From assembly GCA_041484195.1 (NCBI GenBank), contig JBGPHC010000019.1, forward strand, positions 19,020 to 83,019: 64,000 nucleotides of DNA. The letters run 5' to 3'. The notes under the pieces were generated by a model. That model was not told the origin of the DNA. It searched no databases and saw only the letters and a list, made by a program, of their open reading frames with translations. Below are positions 1-7,445 of the stretch, in pieces. Position 1 is the first letter of the stretch; each line of letters opens with the position of its first letter. A program made the translations under genes and the position numbers. This DNA is from PSRI01 sp041484195 (GTDB lineage Bacteria > Bacteroidota > Bacteroidia > Chitinophagales > Chitinophagaceae).

Positions 1-115
1 CTCCGTTCTCGGCTTCCAGCACAAACTTGATATTGGTATAAGGCCGCAGTGAGAGTATCACTCCTTTGCGGAATATTTTATGATCATCAGCAATGGCAAC
101 TTTAATGACGCTCAT
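1..115 (-). CDS. NarL/LuxR-type response regulator, N-terminal part only
   Basis: Only the first 38 codons lie in the window; the gene runs off the left edge. The visible part is the start of a receiver (REC) domain: a short beta strand followed by the acidic pair D10-D11 and H12, the normal Mg2+-binding corner. The ATG is at 113-115. It lies 44 bp downstream of the histidine kinase stop on the same strand, so the kinase and this regulator very probably form an operon and a cognate pair. Its N-terminus closely resembles that of the orphan regulator starting at 2928 (shared IKVAIADDHKIFR). The output domain is not visible, so NarL type is inferred from that similarity. Confidence 0.85.
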   Translation of the reverse strand, partial: MSVIKVAIADDHKIFRKGVILSLRPYTNIKFVLEAENG

Positions 116-159
116 GGTTGCTGGTATTGGTTTTTTTAAAGATAAGGATACAATGCCCC

Positions 160-996
160 TTATGACACGGGCTCATATTCTTCCACCGGCACTTCAAGTG
201 TTACTTTATAATAGGTTTGTGAAAGGTCCTTTTCAAAGCCAATCCTGCCGTGCAGCACTTTAACCCTGCTCTGTATATTTTTCAGGCCCAGGCCCAGCGT
301 ACTCTTATTCAATCGGTCGTAATCGGTTTGTGTAATGCCCCTGCCGTCATGGTGAAGACGGATATAAAATTTGTCTTCATTATAGTTCTGTGTCACATGA
401 ATGAAACTGGCGCTACTATGTTTCAGAATATTGTTAACCAGTTCCTGAAGTACACGAAATACCAATAATTCCTGTTCGGGCCGCAATCGCTGACGATAGT
501 CATGAAAGCGACAGCTCGCATTGATCGTACCGGATCCGCTAATTTTTTGGAACAGGTCATTTACTGCGGATTCCAGGCCAAAATTTTTGAGAGTCGGGGG
601 CATCAGACTATGGGAAATATTGCGGATCAGTTGAATGGTATCATCGATTATCTGCTTGGCATTATAGATGCTTTGTAACTGAGTGCTGATGTCCTGGTTT
701 ACCAGGTTCTCGTTTAAGTAGAGCCGCGCGGTAGCCAGCAGTGGCCCGGCGTCATCATGCAGGTCGGCCGCGATTCTTTGACGCTCCTCTTCCTGCCAGC
801 GAATGGAGGCATTGAGCAATAACTTCTGCTGCTCTTCTTCCATGTACTGCAACTGCATCTGGTAACGTATTACACGGCGTTGATGGAATACGATGAATAT
901 TACCAGCCCGATGGCTAAAACCAACATTCCAAGTGTGCCAAAATATAGCACGGTTGAAACATGGGAAGCATCCGTAGTAGTTTGCAGCAATATCAT
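160..996 (-). CDS. Sensor histidine kinase, HisKA_3 type, single TM, no periplasmic sensor
   Basis: This 278-residue kinase would autophosphorylate and pass phosphate to a NarL-type regulator, most likely the partial one just downstream. One membrane helix spans about residues 15-37. A coiled-coil-like linker of about 40 residues follows, then the HisKA_3 dimerisation helix with DLHDDAGP (phospho-acceptor His80). The C-terminal HATPase_c domain shows an N-box around ELVNN and G-rich boxes HHDGRGIT and GLGLKNI. Only about 14 residues precede the membrane helix, so it has no extracytoplasmic sensor of its own; the multi-TM protein encoded immediately upstream (26 bp gap) is a candidate signal input. 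The ATG at 994-996 gives the usual length for this short class. Confidence 0.9.
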   Translation of the reverse strand: MILLQTTTDASHVSTVLYFGTLGMLVLAIGLVIFIVFHQRRVIRYQMQLQYMEEEQQKLLLNASIRWQEEERQRIAADLHDDAGPLLATARLYLNENLVNQDISTQLQSIYNAKQIIDDTIQLIRNISHSLMPPTLKNFGLESAVNDLFQKISGSGTINASCRFHDYRQRLRPEQELLVFRVLQELVNNILKHSSASFIHVTQNYNEDKFYIRLHHDGRGITQTDYDRLNKSTLGLGLKNIQSRVKVLHGRIGFEKDLSQTYYKVTLEVPVEEYEPVS

Positions 997-1022
997 GGGT
1001 CAATCAACGGGTTACTGTTGGG

Positions 1023-1616
1023 TTATGGTTGGAAATCAAATGGTTTTTTATTTTGAACAATTGGATTGGGGGTTTTTACATCGGATTTAATCAGGATTGC
1101 AATTGCAAATATGATATTCCTCAAAATATTAAATATTGCTATCATGAGGCTGTATTCACGTTGGAAGTCAGGATCGTTAAAATAAGATTGCGAATAAATA
1201 AACAGGAAAAAAGTCCCGGAAAAGTAAATGATGAGGGCAACAATGATCCAAAAGCCCGAGGTAGAATACAGGAATAGGGAATTGGGCTGTTTAATTTTTT
1301 CAAACAAATAAAATAGTGAAAATACTATTACCAGCATCCCTTCAATCCCGGCCGGAAGGGAATCAAATGTGTTAGATTTTGAGGTGAACAGGTCAAATAA
1401 ACAAAATGCCAGGAATAAGGATGAAACCCAAATAATAATTCTCCTGTAGGTCGCTGAACTAATGTTGATGTAGAGATAGTAAGCAATAAAGATATATTCA
1501 ACTATCGTGAATATCCTGAATCCCAGGAATTCACTATTAGATTCCAAATATATTACGTGGTTAAGAAAAGCGTCCGTAATAAAGCAATACAACAGGTAGT
1601 AAAATAAAACCCACAA
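1023..1616 (-). CDS. Multi-TM membrane protein, first gene of sensor cassette 1
   Basis: I do not recognise a named family. The protein is very hydrophobic, with about five to six predicted membrane helices separated by short charged loops, and a hydrophilic C-terminal tail of about 20 residues. It has the same size class, layout and gene position as the protein at 5029-5706: membrane protein, then kinase, then regulator. The coordinates use a TTG at 1616, but the frame stays open to 1715 and that stretch encodes a further membrane helix (ILSYIAIVSTLVPIILFLF) matching the first helix of the paralogue. No ATG, GTG or TTG precedes that helix in frame, so the true start is probably a rare codon (CTG at 1691 or ATT at 1715). 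The role is unknown; a signal-input partner for the adjacent kinase is inferred from context only. Confidence 0.7.
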   Translation of the reverse strand: MWVLFYYLLYCFITDAFLNHVIYLESNSEFLGFRIFTIVEYIFIAYYLYINISSATYRRIIIWVSSLFLAFCLFDLFTSKSNTFDSLPAGIEGMLVIVFSLFYLFEKIKQPNSLFLYSTSGFWIIVALIIYFSGTFFLFIYSQSYFNDPDFQREYSLMIAIFNILRNIIFAIAILIKSDVKTPNPIVQNKKPFDFQP

Positions 1617-1720
1617 CCCCCTTTCCTTTGATTTTCTGAAAAGAAAGAGGATTATGGGAACTAATGTTGATACAATTGCTATATAACTCAGGATGCGTTC
1701 TATATTTTTGTTAATTTACT

Positions 1721-1728
1721 CAAATATA
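1721..1728 (-). promoter_or_regulatory. Promoter -7 element (TATATTTG) for sensor cassette 1
   Basis: On the minus strand the sequence reads TATATTTG, an exact match to the Bacteroidota -7 consensus TAnnTTTG. Transcription would begin near 1714, only just upstream of the open frame of the membrane protein. This argues against a long leader and bears on which start codon is used. No clear -33 TTG was seen. Confidence 0.45.
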
Positions 1729-1764
1729 GAAACTTATCCCTGAAAGTAAAAATAACTAACCCTT

Positions 1765-2136
1765 TTAAAACAAGTCCCACCAACCTGAATTAACCCCAAC
1801 ACGCTCTCCTACAACCCCTTCCATGGTTGAAAGTTCTCCGTTGGTATTAATCGCTGTATAATCTAGGATAGACTTTCCATTGGTGTCAACTCCAACCAAA
1901 ACATATGTTTGACCGTCTCCGGCTTCGTTGAGCGCTTTATAAATATTAACCCCAATGCAGTTGGGTTGGTTTAATATCTTTTCAAGGATATTCTTTCCAA
2001 TAAAATGGCAGGTGTTTTCCCCGTAAGCATCATAGTAGTCTTTGACCAATTTTGCGCCTAATTCAAAGCCAATATGTTCTCCGATTCCAGGATGTAGAGT
2101 TGGGTTTTCCTTCACCAGAGCGTCAATTTTTGTCAT
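1765..2136 (-). CDS. Conserved-looking 123-residue protein of unknown function
   Basis: I do not assign a function. It is a soluble protein without signal peptide or membrane helix, starting at an ATG (2134-2136). The composition looks like a real folded alpha/beta protein: an N-terminal part rich in small residues and Gly (LHPGIGEHIGFELGAKLV), then a region with HFIGKNILEKIL, a strand-like segment (QTYVLVGVDTNG) and a C-terminal aromatic end (WWDLF). It sits between the two sensor cassettes and is divergent from the orphan regulator at 2928, sharing with it a 790-bp intergenic region that carries palindromic sites. Confidence 0.7.
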   Translation of the reverse strand: MTKIDALVKENPTLHPGIGEHIGFELGAKLVKDYYDAYGENTCHFIGKNILEKILNQPNCIGVNIYKALNEAGDGQTYVLVGVDTNGKSILDYTAINTNGELSTMEGVVGERVGVNSGWWDLF

Positions 2137-2334
2137 AGTTGGTAGATTTTGTGGTTTTTGTAGAATGGTCTTGTACCACTAAAAATGCACAAGTAATCAG
2201 CGTTTTGCAATGGGTGCGGATCGGCATTCGAGTCCCCCGATTCCCTGAAATGCAGGATGGGGCTGATATTTAGTCAAAAGATGCCGTTATTCTACCATGA
2301 AAAAAAACGGACATTTACCCAACTAAATTAGTAT

Positions 2335-2359
2335 TTTTACGATAAACATAATCGTAAAA
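2335..2359. promoter_or_regulatory. Perfect inverted repeat TTTTACGAT-N7-ATCGTAAAA
   Basis: The 9-bp arms at 2335-2343 and 2351-2359 are exact reverse complements around a 7-bp spacer. The word TTTTACGA recurs at 2862-2869 just upstream of the orphan regulator, so this is plausibly a dimeric operator for one of the local NarL-type regulators. There is no T-run on either side, so a terminator is unlikely. Confidence 0.5.
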
Positions 2360-2784
2360 TCTACATAATTAAATCGGGTAAAAAAACGGGAGGGGAAATT
2401 GAGAGAGGTGGATTTTAAAAACGGGACTGGGATCTGATCCAGGATAAGGTTTACGGTTAATGGCTAAAATCAGATTCTTGCAAAATTTATCCTGAATCTT
2501 GGGGAACCGGAAGACCGGAACTCTGTTAATCCGGGATGCTTTGAATATTATGATTGAGTCTTGTTCTAAAGTGAAAGTTGATTGACATTGGATTTCTGCG
2601 CTTGGTTCTTCAGAGACATTGGAAATAAATTATTGGACGGTTTCAGGACATTGGATTTACTTAGAGGTTGCTGAATCCTCGCCAATCAACTTCAAAACAA
2701 AAATAGGCCCGGTTGCAGTGCCCTGCAATAGCAGTTTTGCCCGATTTTCACTGTTCGGTAATTACATAGAATCCTGTGAAAATA

Positions 2785-2870
2785 CTATTGTAAGATTACC
2801 GGGTGTCCAAATGGGCTACCGTAAATTCTCCTGGTAATATTACTATCGTAAATTCCTTTTGTTTTACGAA
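2785..2870 (+). promoter_or_regulatory. Cluster of CTAYYGTAA boxes and promoter of the orphan regulator
   Basis: Three related 9-mers lie in one orientation: CTATTGTAA (2785-2793), CTACCGTAA (2816-2824) and CTATCGTAA (2843-2851), at spacings of 31 and 27 bp. The second and third extend to a shared GTAAATTC. The last copy is part of TACTATCGTA (2841-2850) and is followed by TTTTACGA at 2862-2869, giving an inverted TCGTAAA-N10-TTTACGA. A -7-like ATTTTG follows at 2870-2875. Operator function is inferred from repetition and position. Confidence 0.5.
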
Positions 2871-2927
2871 TTTTGAATGAAATTTAATTAAGGATCAATC
2901 GTTAATACTAAACCCAACTACCTCTCC

Positions 2928-3587
2928 ATGATCAGCAATCATCAAATAAAAGTAGCCATTGCAGATGACCATAAGATATTCCGTGATGGAATCAAGATGG
3001 CGCTTAGCGGTAAGGAGTACCTGAAAATAATTTGGGAGGCCGAAGATGGAAAGGATTTGATGCACAAGATAAAGATCAAATTGCCGGATGTCTTGCTCAT
3101 GGATATCAGGATGCCTGAAATGGATGGGGTAAATGCAATTTCACTCATCCGCAAAGAATACGAAGGTATCAAGATCATTGTCCTGACCATGTACGATGAC
3201 CAGGAAATGATTTCAAAAATGATGGAAATGGGAGCCAATGCATATCTCACCAAGACCACGGATCCCGAAGAAATTTATAATGCCATCCTCACCTGCATGA
3301 ATGACGATTTTTATTTCAATGACCTGGTTAATAAAGCCGTATTGTTGAAACTGCAACACAAAAAGCAGGTACGCCAGTATTACCCCAATCCTGTTAAGTT
3401 CAACGAAAAGGAATTGAAGATCCTGAAACTCATTTCAGAAGATAAAACCACCGAAGAAATTTCCAAGGAAGTGTACCTGAGCCCCCGGACTGTGGAAACA
3501 ATCCGTCAGAACATGAAAACCAAGATCGGGGCCAAGACAATTGCCGGGCTGGTGATCTACGGAATGAGGAACAGATTGATTGACTAA
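2928..3587 (+). CDS. Orphan NarL/LuxR-type response regulator
   Basis: This 219-residue protein has a receiver domain at about residues 7-125, with D13-D14, phospho-acceptor D59 (LLMDIRMP), the conserved Thr in LTMYDD and a Lys in LTKTTD. A LuxR/GerE helix-turn-helix follows at about 155-215 (ELKILKLISEDKTTEEI, SPRTVETIR). It has no kinase gene beside it on its own strand and ends 4 bp from the convergent regulator at 3592. Its N-terminus is nearly the same as that of the partial regulator at 1-115, so the kinase at 160-996 is a candidate phosphodonor. Upstream boxes shared with the gene at 6724 suggest common or cross regulation. Confidence 0.92.
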   Translation: MISNHQIKVAIADDHKIFRDGIKMALSGKEYLKIIWEAEDGKDLMHKIKIKLPDVLLMDIRMPEMDGVNAISLIRKEYEGIKIIVLTMYDDQEMISKMMEMGANAYLTKTTDPEEIYNAILTCMNDDFYFNDLVNKAVLLKLQHKKQVRQYYPNPVKFNEKELKILKLISEDKTTEEISKEVYLSPRTVETIRQNMKTKIGAKTIAGLVIYGMRNRLID

Positions 3588-3591
3588 TGGA

Positions 3592-4236
3592 TCAAAATGC
3601 CACGATTCCGTTCTTGACGGCATAAATTGCCAATCCAACCCTGCTTTTTACATTTAGTTTGGTAAATAGGTGGTCCCTGTAATTATCAACAGTGCGCGGG
3701 TTCATTTGCATGAGATCCGCAATGGCTTTGTATGTGAGATCAGTGCTGGCCAATTGAAGAAATTTTATTTCGATTTCATTGAGCATCATATTATCGAAAT
3801 GGTGTTGCCCTCTCTCCTTGCTGAAGAAACCCGCGATTTTATTTGTGGTATAGGATGAATAGTAGTAGCCTGTGTCCATTACATGCTGCATTGCCTGTTT
3901 TAATTCCTGTGGATGTATATCTTTTTTTACAAAACCCCTGACTCCAATTTGGAGCAGGCGAATCAGACTCAATTCAGAATCGTACATAGTAAGCACCAGA
4001 ATCCGTATGGCCGGATAATTATCTCGCAGCCATTTAGCGCTATCGTATCCATCTTTCACGGGCATATTAAGGTCTAGTATTATCAAATCCGGGAGGTTTC
4101 CGGCTTTTAGCTTATTGATCATTTTTTCCCCGTTGTCCGCCGTAAATGCGATTGAGAACTGTGAGGTACTATCAATCATGGCGGCGAGAGCGTCCCTGAG
4201 CAGGACATGATCGTCAATAAGGGCCACTTTAATCAT
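3592..4236 (-). CDS. NarL/LuxR-type response regulator of sensor cassette 2
   Basis: A 214-residue protein with a receiver domain containing D8-D9, phospho-acceptor D55 (IILDLNMP), Thr in LTMYDS and Lys in FVKKDI. The C-terminal LuxR helix-turn-helix shows IADLMQMNPRTVDNYRDHL. The start chosen is the ATG at 4234-4236, 4 bp after the kinase stop. An upstream extension in this frame would lie inside the kinase gene and precede the usual MIKVALIDDH start. The tight spacing implies co-translation with the kinase at 4241. It is more distant from the two orphan regulators than they are from each other. Confidence 0.93.
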   Translation of the reverse strand: MIKVALIDDHVLLRDALAAMIDSTSQFSIAFTADNGEKMINKLKAGNLPDLIILDLNMPVKDGYDSAKWLRDNYPAIRILVLTMYDSELSLIRLLQIGVRGFVKKDIHPQELKQAMQHVMDTGYYYSSYTTNKIAGFFSKERGQHHFDNMMLNEIEIKFLQLASTDLTYKAIADLMQMNPRTVDNYRDHLFTKLNVKSRVGLAIYAVKNGIVAF

Positions 4237-4240
4237 GAAT

Positions 4241-5053
4241 TCAATGGTTTGGTATTTTTTCGTCAAATGGTACCAGGGCATGCACGATGGTCCCGGCTCC
4301 ACGGGCGCTTTCTATCTTGCACCATCCATTCATCAGTTCAGCTCTGCGGATCATATTATTAAGTCCCGCGGAATAAGAATTTTTCGGTTTTTCTTTAGTT
4401 AGCTGGAAGCCGGTCCCATTATCTCTTATTCTCAGATCGAGTCCATCCTGGGCATAGTGCAGATCAATGATTATTTGGGTACCCCCCGCATGCCGGATCG
4501 CGTTATTCAAGGCTTCCTGGACAATTCTGAATATCATTATTTCCTTTTCTCCCTGCACGAACCTGGCAGTACCTCTGACTTCCAGCCTGATATCATGACC
4601 TACAATATTTCGAATTCTTTCAACTTCAAATTCAAGCGCTCCAATCAGGCCATTACTTTTAATCAATTCAGAGCTGAGACTCCGGGAAATATCGCTCAAA
4701 TCATTGATGGCTTCGCCGATTAGGTCTATGGCCACATTAATTAAAACCTGGGAGCCAGGGGCGCTTCCCCGTTCCAAAGAATTCAGGTGAAATTTTGCCA
4801 GGGTCAATATCTGGTTGATATTATCATGGATCTCCCTGGAGATATTTTGAAATGTTTGTTCCTGTATCTCCAATTGGCTTTGCAAAATCTGGCTCTGATG
4901 GGCTAATTTGATTTGTTCAATTTCCTTAAAATATTCAAATTGCTTGGCCTTGTACTTTTGTAAGATCAGAATTACATAAGATGTAACCATCAGAATAAGG
5001 ATGGTGCATAAGATCAGGGTTATGAGTATTATTTGTTGGCTGGTATCTTGCAT
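4241..5053 (-). CDS. Sensor histidine kinase, HisKA_3 type, of sensor cassette 2
   Basis: A 270-residue kinase with one membrane helix at about residues 8-31, a roughly 40-residue charged coiled-coil-like linker, a HisKA_3 segment with EIHDNI (phospho-acceptor His76), and a C-terminal HATPase_c domain (EALNNAIRHA, RDNGTGF, GLNNMIRRAEL). The periplasmic part is under ten residues, so the signal must enter through the membrane, the linker or a partner. The ATG at 5051-5053 is used; an upstream TTG at 5077 lies deeper inside the previous gene. The start overlaps the 3' end of the membrane-protein gene by 25 bp, indicating a tightly coupled operon with 5029-5706 and 3592-4236. Confidence 0.92.
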   Translation of the reverse strand: MQDTSQQIILITLILCTILILMVTSYVILILQKYKAKQFEYFKEIEQIKLAHQSQILQSQLEIQEQTFQNISREIHDNINQILTLAKFHLNSLERGSAPGSQVLINVAIDLIGEAINDLSDISRSLSSELIKSNGLIGALEFEVERIRNIVGHDIRLEVRGTARFVQGEKEIMIFRIVQEALNNAIRHAGGTQIIIDLHYAQDGLDLRIRDNGTGFQLTKEKPKNSYSAGLNNMIRRAELMNGWCKIESARGAGTIVHALVPFDEKIPNH

Positions 5054-5706
5054 AAGAATGCCTTTATGAAAAACCAATACATGATTGCGTCGCTTATTTC
5101 AGGTATGCTGTTTATAAGTTGGTTGATTCCCGGATTGGAAAACGTGAAATTGAACGCGTATTCAAAATTATATTGCCAGAAATATAGGCTAATGCAATAT
5201 AGAGGTATGGGTAGGACAAAACTGAAGGTAATGCCGGATATTGCCCAGAAATCCCGAATTCCTTCTTTTAATTTATTCAATCCCTGGGAGAATATGCGGG
5301 TAAAAAATTCAAGTCCCAGAAATGTTATGACTATATTTTCATATAGAAACACAACGTATATAAACTCTTTAGTTATGAACCCTAGGATTCTCCCAACAAT
5401 CAATAATGGGAAAAAAATATACAGGATTATGACAATTCTCTTTAACCTTATTGAGGATCTTCTATAAAATAGCCAGCAAAGGAATGTGAATTCCAGAAGG
5501 ATAAAAAAATGGTAAATAAGCTCTGATTGTTTCCTATCCAACACAACCCAAAGCACATCCATCGTCACGCCCATTAATAAATAGATATAAATCTTGCCTG
5601 CTATCGAACTATTGCCATATTTGATTCTATAATGAATGGCATAAAACAGGCATATTAATTCCATTAAACCTGAGACGATCAGTGATATTGTTTTTATATA
5701 AGTCAT
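5029..5706 (-). CDS. Multi-TM membrane protein, first gene of sensor cassette 2
   Basis: A 225-residue protein with about six hydrophobic helices across its length and a short basic C-terminus. I do not recognise a named family. The first helix (residues 3-25) is followed by a short basic loop and a helix containing YIYLLMGVTMDVLW. The ATG is at 5704-5706. It is the promoter-proximal gene of the kinase-regulator operon, overlaps the kinase by 25 bp, and has a positional and structural counterpart at 1023-1715. The repeated pairing suggests a functional link, such as sensing or membrane anchoring for the kinase, but no motif proves it. Confidence 0.85.
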   Translation of the reverse strand: MTYIKTISLIVSGLMELICLFYAIHYRIKYGNSSIAGKIYIYLLMGVTMDVLWVVLDRKQSELIYHFFILLEFTFLCWLFYRRSSIRLKRIVIILYIFFPLLIVGRILGFITKEFIYVVFLYENIVITFLGLEFFTRIFSQGLNKLKEGIRDFWAISGITFSFVLPIPLYCISLYFWQYNFEYAFNFTFSNPGINQLINSIPEISDAIMYWFFIKAFLCKIPANK

Positions 5707-6323
5707 CTTTTCCGGTGTTAGGTTGCAAGAGAAATATCCTAATCGTCAGCCTGCAATGCCAATTGCAATTTATTATTTGTCCATTCAAAACAAATAACCT
5801 GGCATTTGCTTCAGACCTCCAAATTATCTTGTTAGAATCAAAAATGCAATGAGTAAAAAACCCTAAGAATTTGAGAAAATCCCCTTAGTGTTTAGCGTTA
5901 TTTTGAGGGAGATGAGAAATTACCTGGAAACCAGTTTCTTATGGAAAGATCAATTGCAGTTCTTAAGGTCCGGCCCCGTCTGCTATCATGGGAAGGAGGG
6001 ATTTACCACAAAATACCTAATGAAATTCGTGGAGTGCCTCATAGAAATCTGGGAAAAAAACGATTTTCTTTTGAGGTAAAACCCATGGGTGGATATACAA
6101 ATAGCTGAAATTTGCATTTGAATTGAATCAGCCGTTGCTAACTTATTTAATGGGGCCAGGTAAATGTATTTGGAAGAGGAATTGATAAGACACCCTGAAT
6201 ATTTCCGGAATTGAATTCAAGATATTGCCGGATTGATAATTTTAAGGCTCTTTCAAGAAGGACAAAGCCTGAAATTGTAAGGCCTTACCCGATTTCCGAT
6301 AGGCACTCAGTGTAGACTTTCAG

Positions 6324-6376
6324 GGTGGCTGCCTGCCACCTTTGGCCACTAAACTAACCCCGAGGTATATCCGGGG
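6324..6376. other. Two adjacent hairpins of unknown function
   Basis: Hairpin one is GGTGGC (6324-6329), 5-base loop, GCCACC (6335-6340). Hairpin two is CCCCG (6358-6362), 9-base loop, CGGGG (6372-6376). Neither is followed by a T-run on either strand. They could be a structured RNA, a remnant of a mobile repeat, or chance GC-rich palindromes in an otherwise AT-rich spacer. Confidence 0.3.
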
Positions 6377-6628
6377 CCAGGTCCTTAGTTGAATCATGAC
6401 TCGCTAAAGCTGTTTCTAATTCTAAATATGAAACCATTTTTATCTTCTTAACCATATCCAAGCGGTCTTTGCAGACACAATTACCCTAACATAAATTCCG
6501 GATTTACGAAGAAGCTTTTTCCGGCCATAATCGACCGGCTGGTACCAGTATTACAATCTAAGTTCCTGAAAACAAAGAACTAATCCTCCCCGTATTATTC
6601 CATAGTATTTACCACAGTCATAGAAAAA

Positions 6629-6671
6629 CGTAAAACTACGATAGTAGATATTCAGCAATTTTATGATATTG
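6629..6671 (+). promoter_or_regulatory. Promoter region of second orphan regulator with TAC-N4-GTA box
   Basis: TACGATAGTA lies at 6637-6646, leaving exactly 77 nt before the ATG, the same as for TACTATCGTA at 2841-2850 before the ATG at 2928. It overlaps an inverted CGTA-N4-TACG (6629-6640). TTTTATGA follows at 6659-6666 and ATTG at 6668-6671, matching TTTTACGA plus TTTTG at the other gene. This suggests the same activator or autoregulator acts at both promoters. Confidence 0.5.
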
Positions 6672-6723
6672 CGTGGTAAAACTTACATCTAAATCATTGC
6701 AGAAAGAATAAAATGAGGATCCC

Positions 6724-7398
6724 ATGAAAAATCAGGAATCAGGAGAGCCAATACGCGTAATAATTGCAGACGACCATATGCTTTTCCGTGCCGGTGTGAA
6801 GACAGCCCTGGGTATGAAAAAAGATATCCGTATGGTGGGCGAGGCCGACAACGGCATGCAACTACTAAACCTGCTCAAGCACGTTCAACCGGATGTGATA
6901 CTGTTGGATATACAAATGCCTATATTGGACGGCATATCCACACTCCCCGAGATCAAGAAACTTTATCCGGAAATACGTGTCATTATGCTAACCATGCATA
7001 ACGACCATTCCATGATATCCAAACTCATGGAACTGGGCGCCAACGCCTATCTGACCAAGAACTCGGATTCAGAAGTCATTTATGAGGCGATTAAAACCTG
7101 CTTTGAACAGGAATTTTATTTTAATGCCCTCACCAATAAGGCATTGATTGATGGTCTGCGCACCAAACGGCAGGCTGAAGCTGCACATCCCGCGGAAGTC
7201 AAACTCTCCGACAAGGAAATACATATCCTCAAACTCATGTGCGAGGAAAAAAGCACTAAGGAAATTGCTGACATGGTGGACCTGAGTCCACGCACCGTTG
7301 AGGCCATACGCGACAAACTGAAATCGAAAACCGGCGCCAAGAGTATGGCCGGGCTTGTGATGTATGCGGTCAAGGCGGGAATCCTGGAGAATAAATAG
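6724..7398 (+). CDS. Orphan NarL/LuxR-type response regulator
   Basis: A 224-residue protein paralogous to the regulator at 2928. The receiver domain has D16-D17, phospho-acceptor D62 (ILLDIQMP), Thr in LTMHND and Lys in LTKNSD. The C-terminal GerE-type helix-turn-helix contains ILKLMCEEKSTKEIADM and SPRTVEAIRDKLKSKTGAKS. No kinase gene is adjacent; the next gene downstream is a class IV aminotransferase 47 bp away on the same strand, which could be co-transcribed although no functional link is known. The two orphan regulators share the segment MGANAYLTK/LGANAYLTK and similar tails, and are clearly duplicates. Confidence 0.92.
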   Translation: MKNQESGEPIRVIIADDHMLFRAGVKTALGMKKDIRMVGEADNGMQLLNLLKHVQPDVILLDIQMPILDGISTLPEIKKLYPEIRVIMLTMHNDHSMISKLMELGANAYLTKNSDSEVIYEAIKTCFEQEFYFNALTNKALIDGLRTKRQAEAAHPAEVKLSDKEIHILKLMCEEKSTKEIADMVDLSPRTVEAIRDKLKSKTGAKSMAGLVMYAVKAGILENK

Positions 7399-7445
7399 TT
7401 TGTCCTGATTAATTGATTCCGGCATTCACATTACCTTACGGACAA

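Larger units (their letters stand above)
2137..2927. other. Intergenic region, 791 bp, with regulatory-looking repeats
   Basis: No credible gene is seen; the only frame above 70 codons (2619-2837) has no recognisable protein character. The stretch separates the divergent genes starting at 2136 and 2928. It contains a 9-bp perfect inverted repeat at 2335-2359 and three CTAYYGTAA words at 2785-2851, described separately. It is unusually long for a compact genome and is likely a complex control region. Confidence 0.6.
5707..6723. other. Intergenic region, 1017 bp, no credible gene
   Basis: The region separates the divergent cassette 2 operon (start 5706) and the orphan regulator at 6724. No frame shows protein-like character. 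Near 6324-6376 are two strong hairpins and at 6498-6524 an imperfect inverted repeat (CCGGA...TCCGG). The last 100 bp hold the regulator's promoter region with a TAC-N4-GTA box. Nothing else was recognised. Confidence 0.55.

Noticed and set aside
2220..2241. A tRNA T-arm-like string (ATCGG ... ATTCGAGTC ... CCGAT)
   Set aside because: No acceptor, anticodon or D arm can be built around it, so it is likely chance; I could not rule out a tRNA remnant.
2619..2837. A 72-codon plus-strand frame in the long spacer
   Set aside because: It has no domain, signal or coding-like composition and overlaps the CTAYYGTAA box cluster; it is probably non-coding.
5888..6079. A 63-codon plus-strand frame in the spacer before the second orphan regulator
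   Set aside because: No recognisable protein features and no start context; left out.
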